Shown: positions 33,699 through 43,791, counted from the first letter of the stretch. The stretch is DNA of 64,000 nucleotides from Parasutterella muris (GCF_943193095.1 NZ_CALPCV010000014.1:1-64000); one strand, 5' to 3'. The notes: generated by a model from the letters alone, not told the origin. A program made the numbers and translations.

Positions 33699-34922
33699 AT
33701 GACAGACACGACAAACAAACCGAATGGAACCGAAGCCGAGAAGACAGAGAGTCTTGGGATTCCAAGCGTCGCAGCTCGAAAGCAAAACAACTCTAGAGTC
33801 GGAACTTTCTCTGCACTGCTTCTGATTCTGGTTCTTTTAATCGTTATTGGTTTTGGGTTTTACCAAAAAAACAAAACCAACTCAAAGCCGGATGACAAAC
33901 CGCAGGTTGAACGAGGTTTTTCGTCAAAATCTTTGACGCTGCTTCCTCTCTCGGAAATTCAGCCGATTGAGGAGCCTAAGCCCGTCATTAAGGAGCCTGA
34001 ACCGCAGCCGGTTCAGCTTCAGCAGCCAGAGCCTCAAATCGTTCCTCTCAGTGTTCCCGATCGGGCGATAGCGATGAAAGAAGAGAAAAAGGAACCGACT
34101 TTGGAAGAAAAGCGGAACATGGCTCCGATGATGGGACAAGCCAGCTCGATTGCGAGCGATACCGAAACCAAGGGTCTTGCTGCGAGCTTCCGAGAGGAAG
34201 GCTACAACTCAGGTCAAGGGGGCGGAGGAAAGCTCGGCAACCTGCTTTCATCCGTCTCGACGCCTGCAACCCGTGCGGCCATGATGCCAGATAGAAATCT
34301 TCTTCTGGCCAAAGGCACATTTATTGACTGCATCTTGGAAACGAAGCTGGATACAACAGTTCCCGGGATGACGAGCTGCGTTTTGCCCAGAGACATTTAT
34401 TCAGCAAACGGAAAAGTGCTGCTTCTGGAAAGAGGTTCTAAAGCAATCGGCGAATACAAAGGGGCAGTTGAAAACGGCCTCAATCGAATTTTCGTGCTTT
34501 GGACCCAGATTCAAACGCCTAAAGGCGTGCGAATCAATTTGGACAGTCCGGCAACCGATTCGCTCGGAGGAGCCGGCATGGCCGGAGACATCGATTTTCA
34601 TTGGTGGGCTCGTTTTGGCAATGCCCTCCTTTTCACATTGGTTCAGGACGCGTTTGAGTTTGGCATGACCAAACAGAGCGAGAACAACGGCGGCGTGAAT
34701 TACTACCAAAATTCGGAAGACGGCATGAAAGAAATAATCCGTGAGGCGATGCGCCAGAGCGGAAACATGCCGCCGACGCTGACAAAGAATCAAGGCGAGC
34801 GCGTGGGAATTTTTGTCGCGCGTGATGTCGATTTCTCCACGGTGTATCGACTGAATCCTATAAAGAACGTTGTCAATAGCGTTATCGACTCATCAAAGCC
34901 CATAGGAGTAAACAAACAATGA
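33699..34922 (+). CDS. virB10: VirB10-like core protein
   Basis: 407 residues. One N-terminal helix (ALLLILVLLIVIGFGFY, about 40-56), a proline-rich periplasmic linker, and the TrbI/VirB10 C-terminal barrel (LAKGTFIDCILETKLDTTVPGMTSCVLPRDIYSANGKVLLLERGSK...GVRINLDSPATDSLGGAGMAGDI). It spans both membranes and senses VirD4/VirB11 energy. The stop overlaps the next start. Confidence 0.93.
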   Translation: MTDTTNKPNGTEAEKTESLGIPSVAARKQNNSRVGTFSALLLILVLLIVIGFGFYQKNKTNSKPDDKPQVERGFSSKSLTLLPLSEIQPIEEPKPVIKEPEPQPVQLQQPEPQIVPLSVPDRAIAMKEEKKEPTLEEKRNMAPMMGQASSIASDTETKGLAASFREEGYNSGQGGGGKLGNLLSSVSTPATRAAMMPDRNLLLAKGTFIDCILETKLDTTVPGMTSCVLPRDIYSANGKVLLLERGSKAIGEYKGAVENGLNRIFVLWTQIQTPKGVRINLDSPATDSLGGAGMAGDIDFHWWARFGNALLFTLVQDAFEFGMTKQSENNGGVNYYQNSEDGMKEIIREAMRQSGNMPPTLTKNQGERVGIFVARDVDFSTVYRLNPIKNVVNSVIDSSKPIGVNKQ

Positions 34923-37621
34923 CGGAAAAAGACGAATTCATCAAATTTTCAGATGACATTCTGTCCAGACAGGATGAAATTTCTTTGAACACTACCATTG
35001 GGCCGGTGTTTGTGGTTGAGGACAACTACTACAACGCCTGGGCAAGCTCCTTGACAGAAGAAGAGCAGAACGCGCTGGATGAAATCGTTCCCTCCGAATT
35101 CGTCCTTCCGCAGCAGTTTGACGCAAGAGCGGCTGCCGAGGCACTTGAAAAAATGACCCAGGCCGCGGAACTTCGATTTGAAGATTTCCTCAAAGGCAAA
35201 TCGGTCAGTGAAGATGAGATTTCCGAGAAGCTCAGCGAGATTCCTGATTTCGGTGCAAACGCCTTCGTCAAATGTGCCGACTTGCGTGTCCGCTTTCCTC
35301 TCAATGCAAAGGAGTCTCCTGTCAAGTCCTTTGAGAAGATCGGGAACGAATTTGCGCTCACTCTGAATACACAGAAACTGCATGATCAGGATCGAGACGA
35401 ACTGATGAATTGGAGAGACCTGGAAGAGCGAGTCCGAGATGGATTTTTAGTGAGAAATCTGTTGGATTTCGACGATTTTTCAAACGAAAAGATCAAAGCA
35501 TTTTGGCAGGAGCATGTGAAAGCGCCCATCAGAGAGCACTTAGAGAGAGCAGCTCAGCCGGAGTTCAGTCTGAAACTGCACAACAACGAATTTTCACTCT
35601 CGGAGGCCGTTTCCAATCGAATTTTTGAACCTGCCAGAGAGTTCTTCAGCAAACACAAAAATGAACTTATGTCAGAAAAAAACGAAAACAAATTGAATGA
35701 AATCAATCAGAATTCTTACGAGGAACTCATCAGCAGGTATGCCGAGCAGGATGAGTTCCGTCAGAATCCGAAACTTCTTTCAAGTTTAAAAACGCATCTT
35801 CATCTACTTTTTGAACAGGCACAGGCCAACGGAAAGGAAATCCCGAAGGATATCTTTGACATTGGTTTGAAAGCCGCTCCGGCTGCCGAGCCGGCAATGA
35901 ATGAAAATGACGTGCCCATCGGATATTTTTCTCTTCACTTTGATCTGAATGCCGACTACTTAAAAGAATTTTCGCCAAAGACACAGGAAGCTATCAAAAA
36001 CGCCTTCGGGCAAGCGTCGATTGAGGACGGGGCACGGCTTGGCTCCTCCACCCATAATGCGATTGAAAAAATTAATGCCTCCATCACTCAGACTGCGACA
36101 AAAAATGGCGAAAAACAAGCCGTTGATATTGAAAAACTGATTAAGGACTACCAAATCACAGCGCATCTGGGGAACATGAAGCTGGTTGTCGCCCAAAAGG
36201 AACAGAACGGTTTGCGTCCGGAAGGACACAATCCGTTCTACTTGGGCAACGAAACGTTATCAATCAATCAGGCTCGATTCGACAAAGAAAAAGGCGGTTT
36301 TGTTTTCCAGGTGAAGGAAATTTGTTATTTACCAAATGAATGTCAAAAGATTGAGGCTTTATTTTCAAGTAAAAATCTGCCGCGCCTTGCAGAGAAATTT
36401 CGGAGTATGGAGCCTGCATGCTCACAGTTTGATGCAGAGCCCTTAAAGCGAATCCTTACGCGTGAGGCCGACAATCTCAACCGACAGCTGAGGACTGATT
36501 TCACCAATCCAATTGAACTGATCCTTCCTCCGAAAGCAGAGACTTTAACAGAGTGCGTGGAACACACTTATCTGCGCAACTGCGCACAGAAAATAAAAGA
36601 ACTTTGCCGAAATGAAACAGAGTACATTCTGTCGAATCAAAAAAAATTCACTGACGACATTCAACGTTGGGGTACTGAGGAGATTCGGGTTGTTAACAAC
36701 AAACCTCTGAGTACGGAAGGCCTGGATGCTGAAGACCTGAAAGTTGTTCAACAGGTTATTCCTGAGCAATTTGTTTTGCCGAGAGACTACAACAGCATTA
36801 ACCTCAAAAAGCCCGCTGAAACGTTTGAGCTCATGACTCAGAATGCGGAATTTCAGCTGTATGACCATTTTGAAAAAAAATATTCACCGGAATTTGCAAA
36901 AAAGCAGCTCGATATCGTTCCGCTTTTTCTTCTTAATGCCGAGATTCGCTGCGCCGATCTGAGAATCCGTATTGATCCCTACGATCAGGAATACTCGCCG
37001 GTTGTTGATTTCACTCGTCATGGTGACAACAAATTCTCCGTGGACATTGACTGTTCTAATCTCGTTGGCACTGAGGTTGAACACCTGGCAATGGATAGAG
37101 AAATCTCCGATCTGGTTAAGGATCGGTTCATCAGTGAAAAGCTTCTGCGTGAGGAGGATTTTTCAAATCCAAACGTCGAAAAATTCTTCGAGCAGGAGGT
37201 TAAAGAGGTCGCAAAAGAGTTGAGTGAAAAAGCCGACCAAGGAGATTGCATCCAATTAGATTTCCACAGAGGCGAAACAACTCTGAGGGAAATCGCGGTC
37301 AACCGAATTTTTGAACCTGCCAAAGAACATTTCAATGAGCGAAAACAAGAGCTTCTAGCCGAAGAAAAAGACACGTCAGGCGGCCTCAACAGAGCCAATC
37401 AGCAGGCATTTGACGTTCTTGTCAAAAGCTATGCCGAAAAGAGCGAGTTTCAAAACAACCCCAAACTGCTTTCAAGCCTGAAAACCAACCTTCATCAGTT
37501 GTTTGAACAGGCTCAGGCCAACGGTCAGGTGGTTTGTCTCAATCGCTTTGCGATTGATGCTCCAAGCCGCAACGCCACAGTGGTTCAGATGAAGCAGCCG
37601 GCAAGAGAAAAGGAGAAATAA
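34919..37621 (+). CDS. Large protein with internal duplication (possible polyvalent protein)
   Basis: 900 residues, soluble and acidic. Two copies of a ~280-residue unit at about 45-320 and 610-880 share motifs such as NRIFEPA(R/K)E, NPKLLSSLKT and LFEQAQANG. The middle (about 325-560) is unique. It overlaps virB10 by ATGA and is followed after one base by a smaller gene whose end resembles the repeat. No catalytic motif recognised. Position with two metallopeptidase-like giants between virB10 and virB11 suggests an accessory or transferred protein, as proposed for polyvalent proteins of conjugative elements; this is inference. Confidence 0.75.
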   Translation: MTEKDEFIKFSDDILSRQDEISLNTTIGPVFVVEDNYYNAWASSLTEEEQNALDEIVPSEFVLPQQFDARAAAEALEKMTQAAELRFEDFLKGKSVSEDEISEKLSEIPDFGANAFVKCADLRVRFPLNAKESPVKSFEKIGNEFALTLNTQKLHDQDRDELMNWRDLEERVRDGFLVRNLLDFDDFSNEKIKAFWQEHVKAPIREHLERAAQPEFSLKLHNNEFSLSEAVSNRIFEPAREFFSKHKNELMSEKNENKLNEINQNSYEELISRYAEQDEFRQNPKLLSSLKTHLHLLFEQAQANGKEIPKDIFDIGLKAAPAAEPAMNENDVPIGYFSLHFDLNADYLKEFSPKTQEAIKNAFGQASIEDGARLGSSTHNAIEKINASITQTATKNGEKQAVDIEKLIKDYQITAHLGNMKLVVAQKEQNGLRPEGHNPFYLGNETLSINQARFDKEKGGFVFQVKEICYLPNECQKIEALFSSKNLPRLAEKFRSMEPACSQFDAEPLKRILTREADNLNRQLRTDFTNPIELILPPKAETLTECVEHTYLRNCAQKIKELCRNETEYILSNQKKFTDDIQRWGTEEIRVVNNKPLSTEGLDAEDLKVVQQVIPEQFVLPRDYNSINLKKPAETFELMTQNAEFQLYDHFEKKYSPEFAKKQLDIVPLFLLNAEIRCADLRIRIDPYDQEYSPVVDFTRHGDNKFSVDIDCSNLVGTEVEHLAMDREISDLVKDRFISEKLLREEDFSNPNVEKFFEQEVKEVAKELSEKADQGDCIQLDFHRGETTLREIAVNRIFEPAKEHFNERKQELLAEEKDTSGGLNRANQQAFDVLVKSYAEKSEFQNNPKLLSSLKTNLHQLFEQAQANGQVVCLNRFAIDAPSRNATVVQMKQPAREKEK

Positions 37622-37622
37622 A

Positions 37623-38138
37623 ATGACGATCGAATACTCGGAACAGCTTGAAAAATTCAGCTTTGATAGCTCCATCTCTCCCCAATACATTCCTTACATA
37701 GTCTATGGGCCGGACAGCCTCGGCGACAGTGTTTCCGAAGCAGAGGTTCAAAAAATCGATCAGTTCCTTGAAAAATACGAATTCGTTAGTTTTGACGAGA
37801 ACAGACTCGAATCACCTGATTTCGGAAGATGCAGCATTTCCGGTATGCAGGGCGAAGTTGTTCCGGCAGTTTTTATCAACAAAGAGGCTGTCAAAGAGGA
37901 AGAGCAAAGACGCGCAACTCAAGAAAAAATTTCCGGCATGAGTGCAGAAAACCGAGAAACGTTTGAAAAGGTTTTCCAGGCGCATGTCAATCAGAAGGAA
38001 TTCAAGGAGCATCCGAAGCTCGTTGAGTCGTTCCGATCAAAACTTGCTGACGTGTTTGTTGATGCCAGTCGCCGTGGAATTCAATTGAAAGCCTCGGAAA
38101 AAGAAGCACCGGCAAAAGAAATCAACCGAGAGAGGTGA
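37623..38138 (+). CDS. Hypothetical protein related to the end of the 900-residue protein
   Basis: 171 residues. The first half is not recognised. Residues ~120-165 (KVFQAHVNQKEFKEHPKLVESFRSKLADVFVDASRRG) resemble the closing motif of the duplicated unit in the preceding protein. It ends INRER and overlaps the next start by ATGA. Soluble. Function unknown. Confidence 0.65.
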   Translation: MTIEYSEQLEKFSFDSSISPQYIPYIVYGPDSLGDSVSEAEVQKIDQFLEKYEFVSFDENRLESPDFGRCSISGMQGEVVPAVFINKEAVKEEEQRRATQEKISGMSAENRETFEKVFQAHVNQKEFKEHPKLVESFRSKLADVFVDASRRGIQLKASEKEAPAKEINRER

Positions 38139-41100
38139 AAATGTCACTCATTGCTGAACAGCTAGGTTTCGACTTCTTCTTTGCTTCTGAAGTTCAACGC
38201 ACTGAAGATACTGCGAAGACCGAAAAAATTCATGAAGAAAACAACCAACGCATCAACGACGATTTCAGCACACATCCGATTTATCAATGGGTCAAGCAAA
38301 ACGCTCCTGCGGTTAAAGAGATCGACGGTGAAAAAATTCTAAAAGCATTTGAAATTCCCGGGCTGCTTAAGCAGTTGGAAACAGAAAATGGGAACTTTCT
38401 AAGACAACCTGAACAGCTATACGAAGCAAAGCGGAAAACTTACCAAAATGGTAAGTCTTTGGACGGAGAAGGAGAACGACTTCTTGAGCAGGCTGCCCGT
38501 TTGAGCATGCTTAGCGAGATTGTTCATTTTGTAGGATTTGTGAAGCTCCCTACATCAGAACTTTCTTTGCCAAACGATTACGCAAGCAAACTTTTCAATC
38601 TGTCATACGAAGCTGACACTGCGTTTTTTTATCACAGAGACACCCTCAAACACAATAAAGACGGTTCTCTAAAGCTAGAAGATTTCGGAGAGGATTTAAA
38701 CAACACGCGCAAAGGCAGAGGCGCAGGCAAAAGTGCGGATCAAGAGCTGCCATATGACCCGGCAGGCGATTTGGAAAAGCGGCTTGCATCGAACTCACTT
38801 GAAAAAGTTTGGCCAAAAGAATCGATCATTGAGCTGCACAAGAAAAATCCCAAAGCTGCAGCCTGTCTCTGGTTGGTTCGTGAATCTCTGGGCGAAAGAC
38901 GGCCTAAGAAAGGGTCATACCCGTATCGAAGCTATCTGAAGACGGCGGCAGCCGCCATCAATCTGCATCGGCAGGTCGTCACCGGAAAGCTCGCACCGGA
39001 AGCTGAAACTGAGGCCTTCGACAGCTTCTACAACGCACGTGACAAATATGAAACGTTTTCACACATCAATCCGAAATACTGGAGGTTCTTTAATTCGAGT
39101 CATCTCAACAATGCCAAAGATGTTTGCAAATGGAACCATCTGAATTTATCAGACGGAAGCGACATTAATTCCTACAAATTTCAGTGCATCCTTCCCGGAG
39201 CAATGAATCCAGAGAACAATCTGCTCAGTCTAAAGACTCACAAAGGAGTTGTGCTTGACTATTACGCCGTTGCGGTGGGCAATACTGCGGAGGAATTTGA
39301 AAAAAATATCGAAAGGCAGCTCAGCGTCACTTTTGCGGATTGGGAGCAAACTGCCGACAAAGCCTCACAGGAAAAGAAACCAAAAACAAAACCGGAACTG
39401 CCGATTCGATTGTTCGGACGCGGCAGACGCGACACAAACACCTTTGAAATCTACGGTAAACAGGGATCAATTGAACTTCAGCTTACAGAGAAGATTTCGT
39501 TTGAATCGGAAAAGGCTTTCCGCGACTATTTCAAAGATCATAGAGTTGAGCTCGAAAGTAAATACCGCGAATTAAGAGCCGAGTACTCGAAAACTGAAAA
39601 AGATTGGAGAAACGGTTCTCCCATTCGCGAGAGAATCGGTCCAGATTGGCGAAACGGCAAAGATGCAACGCCAGACATGTTCATGAACACCTTCGGTTTC
39701 AGAGGCGTCGAATTCGGCAACTGGGTGAAACAAGGAAAAAACGGCAGAGAGCGCCAATGGATGCTCAACAATGCATATGATGCACTTTATGATCTCTCAA
39801 AGATTTTGAACATTCCCCCCAAAGCGGTTGCCCTGGACGGAGAGTTGGGACTGTGCTTCGGTTCGAGAGGCTTTGGAAGTGCATCCGCGAACTATGAGCC
39901 GGAAAATCGAATCATTAACCTCACTAAAACCAAGGGTTACTCAAGCTTGGCTCATGAATGGTTCCATGCACTGGACCACTACATCGCACGAACAAACTAC
40001 GAAACCAAATTACAGCAAAAATCCTTCATGAGTGATTTGGCCGATTCCAGGATCGACTATTTCCTGTCCGAAACCGCAAAGAAAAGAATCACAGAAAAAG
40101 CAGCCAAGGTGTTTGCTGCTGACGCTCCTCAGAGCGCCGCTACAGAAATTGAGTTCATGCTTAAAACCGATGCGAAAATCCGCAGAGAGCTTGAGCAATT
40201 GAATTGCGGCGAAAGATCAAGCGTCGATTTTGAATTCAAGCGCAAAGAGCGCTCAAATTGGCCCGAAAGAGTCATTCCAGTGTCGCTGCGAAACAGTGAC
40301 TTGATCCTTAGAGAACGCGGAGACAACGGAGTTGTCAGAGAAGTGCTGCATGACGCATGGGCCGATACGATCAACAGCATCAGAAACTCGGATATGCACC
40401 GACGAATGCTTAGGAAAAATGACTACTGGCACTCCAAGATCGAAGAAGCTGCCAGAAGCTTCGAGGCCTTTGTGTCGGTAAGAAGCAAAGAGATGAACGT
40501 CAGAAACGACTTCCTCACAAACGATACATTTTCTGAGAAAACGTTTGGCAACACCGGGTTTTATCCGTATCTGGACGGAAAGGACGTTCAAACAGTCGCC
40601 TCCAAATTTGAGCGCCTTTTTAAAGTACTGAAAACACGGGAAACCGAAAAAGGCATTGCCCTCTACTCAAAATCGAAGTCCGAACCGATTTTCACGAAGA
40701 AAAGTGACATTCGCGATGCACTAGTTGAGGCGTTCGGGAAAGAGGGACTTATCAGTCTCGTTGACAGCGATCGCTTTTACCTGGCGCAGACAGAAAAAGA
40801 AGCGCTTTCTGCTGCAATGGTTGAACAAAAAGCCAAGTGCGGCATGTCATCGATTTCATTGCCTCAGGATCACCATGTTCTTGGATTCCATGATCCGGTT
40901 AACCACAAAACATATTTAATTGCAGACAACCTGACCCGGGAAAGCGCCTGCGCGGTAATGCTGCATGAAATCGGCGTTCACATGGCAAATGATTCAGAGT
41001 TGCGCGACCAAACACAAAACCTGATCAAAACGGCAGTGAACCTCTATGAAGCCGGTCTCAAGAAGGGTGAGCCGCTCATGAAGCGAGTGAGCGAGCGGCT

Positions 41101-41539
41101 TCAGGTGAGCAAAATTTCTCCTCACCACGTTGACTACAAAGAAGAAGTTTGCGGCTACCTGGTTGAAGAGGCCGCAAAACAACATTCAATAGCTCCAGCA
41201 GTAATTCGCCTTTTCAATGAGTTCAAATCAACCGTCAATGTCTGGCTGGTCAAACACGGTGTTCGTGATTCGAGCAAACTCACTGCGCTTGACATTGCCA
41301 CTATTGCGAAGGCCAACGTAAAGGAACTCGCAAAACTGCCGAAACAGTACGAATTAAGCAAAAAAGGCAAGGAAGTTCTGGCAGAGCACGTGAAAACTCT
41401 GAGCACGAAATATTCAAAGATTTCCGACGCGGATGCCGAAATCCGATCGCTTTACAAAAGATTCTCCGAGTTGGAACAAGCCGGGAAACCCCTGCCTCAG
41501 GCACCGAAACTTTCAAAGAACAAGGAGCATGAAAGATGA
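38135..41539 (+). CDS. Large polyvalent protein with two metallopeptidase-like motifs
   Basis: 1134 residues. The N-terminal ~420 residues are unknown. From ~425 it matches polyvalent-protein domains (LPD5/LPD1 type): GRGRRDTNTFEIYGKQGS..., then FGFRGVEFGNW, LNNAYDALYDLSKILN, and LAHEWFHALDHYI, an HExxH zinc motif at H607. A second HEIGVH motif lies at H944 in a different domain. The C-terminal ~48 residues are shared almost exactly with the next gene. Such proteins travel with conjugative elements and phages and are thought to act on host defences. Cytoplasmic, no signal peptide. Confidence 0.8.
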   Translation: MKMSLIAEQLGFDFFFASEVQRTEDTAKTEKIHEENNQRINDDFSTHPIYQWVKQNAPAVKEIDGEKILKAFEIPGLLKQLETENGNFLRQPEQLYEAKRKTYQNGKSLDGEGERLLEQAARLSMLSEIVHFVGFVKLPTSELSLPNDYASKLFNLSYEADTAFFYHRDTLKHNKDGSLKLEDFGEDLNNTRKGRGAGKSADQELPYDPAGDLEKRLASNSLEKVWPKESIIELHKKNPKAAACLWLVRESLGERRPKKGSYPYRSYLKTAAAAINLHRQVVTGKLAPEAETEAFDSFYNARDKYETFSHINPKYWRFFNSSHLNNAKDVCKWNHLNLSDGSDINSYKFQCILPGAMNPENNLLSLKTHKGVVLDYYAVAVGNTAEEFEKNIERQLSVTFADWEQTADKASQEKKPKTKPELPIRLFGRGRRDTNTFEIYGKQGSIELQLTEKISFESEKAFRDYFKDHRVELESKYRELRAEYSKTEKDWRNGSPIRERIGPDWRNGKDATPDMFMNTFGFRGVEFGNWVKQGKNGRERQWMLNNAYDALYDLSKILNIPPKAVALDGELGLCFGSRGFGSASANYEPENRIINLTKTKGYSSLAHEWFHALDHYIARTNYETKLQQKSFMSDLADSRIDYFLSETAKKRITEKAAKVFAADAPQSAATEIEFMLKTDAKIRRELEQLNCGERSSVDFEFKRKERSNWPERVIPVSLRNSDLILRERGDNGVVREVLHDAWADTINSIRNSDMHRRMLRKNDYWHSKIEEAARSFEAFVSVRSKEMNVRNDFLTNDTFSEKTFGNTGFYPYLDGKDVQTVASKFERLFKVLKTRETEKGIALYSKSKSEPIFTKKSDIRDALVEAFGKEGLISLVDSDRFYLAQTEKEALSAAMVEQKAKCGMSSISLPQDHHVLGFHDPVNHKTYLIADNLTRESACAVMLHEIGVHMANDSELRDQTQNLIKTAVNLYEAGLKKGEPLMKRVSERLQVSKISPHHVDYKEEVCGYLVEEAAKQHSIAPAVIRLFNEFKSTVNVWLVKHGVRDSSKLTALDIATIAKANVKELAKLPKQYELSKKGKEVLAEHVKTLSTKYSKISDADAEIRSLYKRFSELEQAGKPLPQAPKLSKNKEHER
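41409..41517 (+). repeat. Tail repeat, copy 1
   Basis: 109 bases with only two differences from 42587-42695 (offset 1178). It encodes the shared C-terminal tail (KISDADAEIRSLYKRF..., GKPLPQ) of two otherwise different large proteins. Confidence 0.9.
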
Positions 41540-42717
41540 CAATTATCGGTGAAAAGGATTGGGTATTTGGCACGCAAAAAGCTGATCCTAATGAACAGAT
41601 TCCTGTACTTTCGATTGAGCCTGAGTGTCACATAAAGTCAAAAAAGGAGGTAATCGACAGATTAAGTTCATGCCTCTCTATTGGGGTCATAAACAAAGAC
41701 ACTGGATTTCTTCTTCAAGCATCAAGAAGCGATGCAAAGAAAACTTTATTCCGGAAAGATATTTCCTCTCCTGTTGTAAAGGCAATATTTAAAAGTGCAC
41801 AGGTAATCGCATCCTCAGCAGTTTTAATTGAATCTCACGCTGATGTACTGCATGAAAATGAAAAAGTTCAAGCGATTCATATTTTTGCTGTTCCGACTAG
41901 AGTGGAAAACACTTTGTATCGGGTTGAGCTCACTGTTCGTGACTACATTGAGAAAGAACACGAAAGGAAAATGATCCATTCTATAGATGGCATCAACATC
42001 AAGGAATATGAAAAAGCGTCCGTTTGGGAACCCCCGGTCCAAGAGGTGGCTTCGAAAAGCACTTTGCAAAAAACCGGTCAACCAACCAACGAACGCTATA
42101 AAGACATTTTAAATGAAGAAACATCTTCAGTATCCCTAGGGAACCTACTACAGGGATATCAGAGAGCAGACGGAAGAAATTTTTTTGACAAGATTCCTTC
42201 AGAAGAGTTCCAGCCGGATGGTGTTTACCAAAGTGATGTTAGACAGCTGTATGTAAATCGTTTTCTCTTCCGCTCTTTCATACATGAGTATGGGCATTTA
42301 TTGGAGAAGAATAAGTTTTCTCTTTCCGAGAGAAATAGACAGCTCCTATTCTTAAATTTTGAAATTTCTGCGGATGATTTTTGGATCAGTACGAAGGGCC
42401 TTACAACAGACAAAAAGAGCTTGGAAAAAATCATTTCCAACAAAGCATCCTACCCAAAGCTAAACCCAGTTGCTCGTAGTGTTTTTGAAGAAGCAAGTCA
42501 GGCGGTTGACAAAGGTAATTTTCAGTCCTGTTTGAGCGAAAACGGACAGAAAATATTACGGCTTCATATACAAGCTTTGTCAAAAAAATATTCAAAGATC
42601 TCCGACGCGGATGCCGAAATCCGATCGCTTTACAAAAGATTCTCCGAGTTGGAACAAGCCGGGAAACCCCTGCCTCAGGTACCGAAACTTTCAAAAGATC
42701 GCGGAAGCGAAAGATGA
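41536..42717 (+). CDS. Polyvalent-type protein with HEYGH metallopeptidase motif
   Basis: 393 residues. Residues ~30-145 (SKKEVIDRLSSCLSIGVINKDTGFLLQASRSDAKKTL..., ending VENTLYRVELTVRDY) resemble the LPD3-type domain (BECR nuclease-like fold) of polyvalent proteins. A zinc motif FIHEYGHLLE follows at H250. The last ~48 residues equal the tail of the preceding 1134-residue protein. The middle of this gene looks more A+T-rich than its neighbours, suggesting separate acquisition. Domain naming is by pattern only. It starts inside the previous gene's stop. Confidence 0.7.
   Translation: MTIIGEKDWVFGTQKADPNEQIPVLSIEPECHIKSKKEVIDRLSSCLSIGVINKDTGFLLQASRSDAKKTLFRKDISSPVVKAIFKSAQVIASSAVLIESHADVLHENEKVQAIHIFAVPTRVENTLYRVELTVRDYIEKEHERKMIHSIDGINIKEYEKASVWEPPVQEVASKSTLQKTGQPTNERYKDILNEETSSVSLGNLLQGYQRADGRNFFDKIPSEEFQPDGVYQSDVRQLYVNRFLFRSFIHEYGHLLEKNKFSLSERNRQLLFLNFEISADDFWISTKGLTTDKKSLEKIISNKASYPKLNPVARSVFEEASQAVDKGNFQSCLSENGQKILRLHIQALSKKYSKISDADAEIRSLYKRFSELEQAGKPLPQVPKLSKDRGSER
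42587..42695 (+). repeat. Tail repeat, copy 2
   Basis: Near-identical partner of 41409-41517, in the same frame relative to its gene. Such identity beside unrelated bodies implies recent duplication or gene conversion of the tail. Confidence 0.9.
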
Positions 42718-42732
42718 TTAAGAGGAAAAACT

Positions 42733-43791
42733 ATGAGTTCAGATGTTGAAAAAGATTTGTCGGTTCGACTTCAGCTGAACAAGGCACTGCAAAAGTACTT
42801 GGACCGCACTGATATCACTGAAATTGCAATCAACCGACCGGGAGAGGTTTGGCTTGAAACAAAAACAGGCTGGGAATGCCTGCGGGATGCAAGTATGTCT
42901 TATAAGTATCTCGACGAACTGAGCAACATATGCGCCGTTTACGGCGGAGAAAATAAGGTTTTCGATTCCGCACATCCGATTCTTTCAGTGGAACTTCCGG
43001 ACGGAGAAAGAGCCCAATTTGTGATGCCGCCCGCCTGTACCGCCGAAACGCTCAGCCTGACGGTAAGAAAAATTTCCAAAAACGTCATTGAACTCTCCGA
43101 CTATGCAAACAGCGGCTTTTTTTCCAGAGTCCGTGCCAGTGGATCGGTCGATCCGGTCAGCGTGGAGCTGCACTCGCTTTTCGGGAAAATCCACAGCGGG
43201 AGCGACAACGAGAAAACCGAGGCGCGAACCAACTTTCTTCGCCGCTGTGTTGAAGCCGGGAAAAACATTGTGATAGCCGGCGGGACCGGCAGCGGAAAAA
43301 CCACTTTCATGAAAGCCTTAATGCAGTACATCCCGGTTTCACAGCGCATCATCACAATTGAAGACGTTCCGGAACTTGTTTTCGGTTTACCAAAACACAA
43401 AAATTTAGTGAATTTATTCTATCCCTCAGAAGCGACGGAACAGTCAACGGTTACGGCTGCAAGTCTAATGAGGTCCTGTCTGAGAATGAAACCGGACAGG
43501 ATTTTGCTTGCGGAGCTTCGCGGCGGCGAAACATACGATTTTTTGAACATTTGCCTTTCCGGACACTCAGGTTCGATCACGAGCTGTCACGCAGGAAGCT
43601 GCGAACAGGTTTTCGACTATTTGGCGCTGAAAGTTCTGCAATCTCCGACCGGACGACAGCTTCCCTACGAGGTCATTCAATCACTGCTTCAGCAAGTGAT
43701 TGATGTCGTTGTCTACGTTGCAAACGACCGTGTAGTTGGCAGGCACCTGACAGAAATTTTTTACAACGATCCCCTGCGAGACGAAAAATGA
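42733..43791 (+). CDS. virB11: VirB11 secretion ATPase
   Basis: 352 residues. Walker A IAGGTGSGKTTFMKAL (about 180-195), Asp box TIEDVPEL, Walker B ILLAELRGGETYDFL and the His box SGHSGSITSCHAGS are all intact. The hexameric ATPase acts at the inner-membrane base with VirB4 and VirD4. AAGAGG precedes the ATG. The four large genes upstream separate it from virB10. Confidence 0.95.
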   Translation: MSSDVEKDLSVRLQLNKALQKYLDRTDITEIAINRPGEVWLETKTGWECLRDASMSYKYLDELSNICAVYGGENKVFDSAHPILSVELPDGERAQFVMPPACTAETLSLTVRKISKNVIELSDYANSGFFSRVRASGSVDPVSVELHSLFGKIHSGSDNEKTEARTNFLRRCVEAGKNIVIAGGTGSGKTTFMKALMQYIPVSQRIITIEDVPELVFGLPKHKNLVNLFYPSEATEQSTVTAASLMRSCLRMKPDRILLAELRGGETYDFLNICLSGHSGSITSCHAGSCEQVFDYLALKVLQSPTGRQLPYEVIQSLLQQVIDVVVYVANDRVVGRHLTEIFYNDPLRDEK

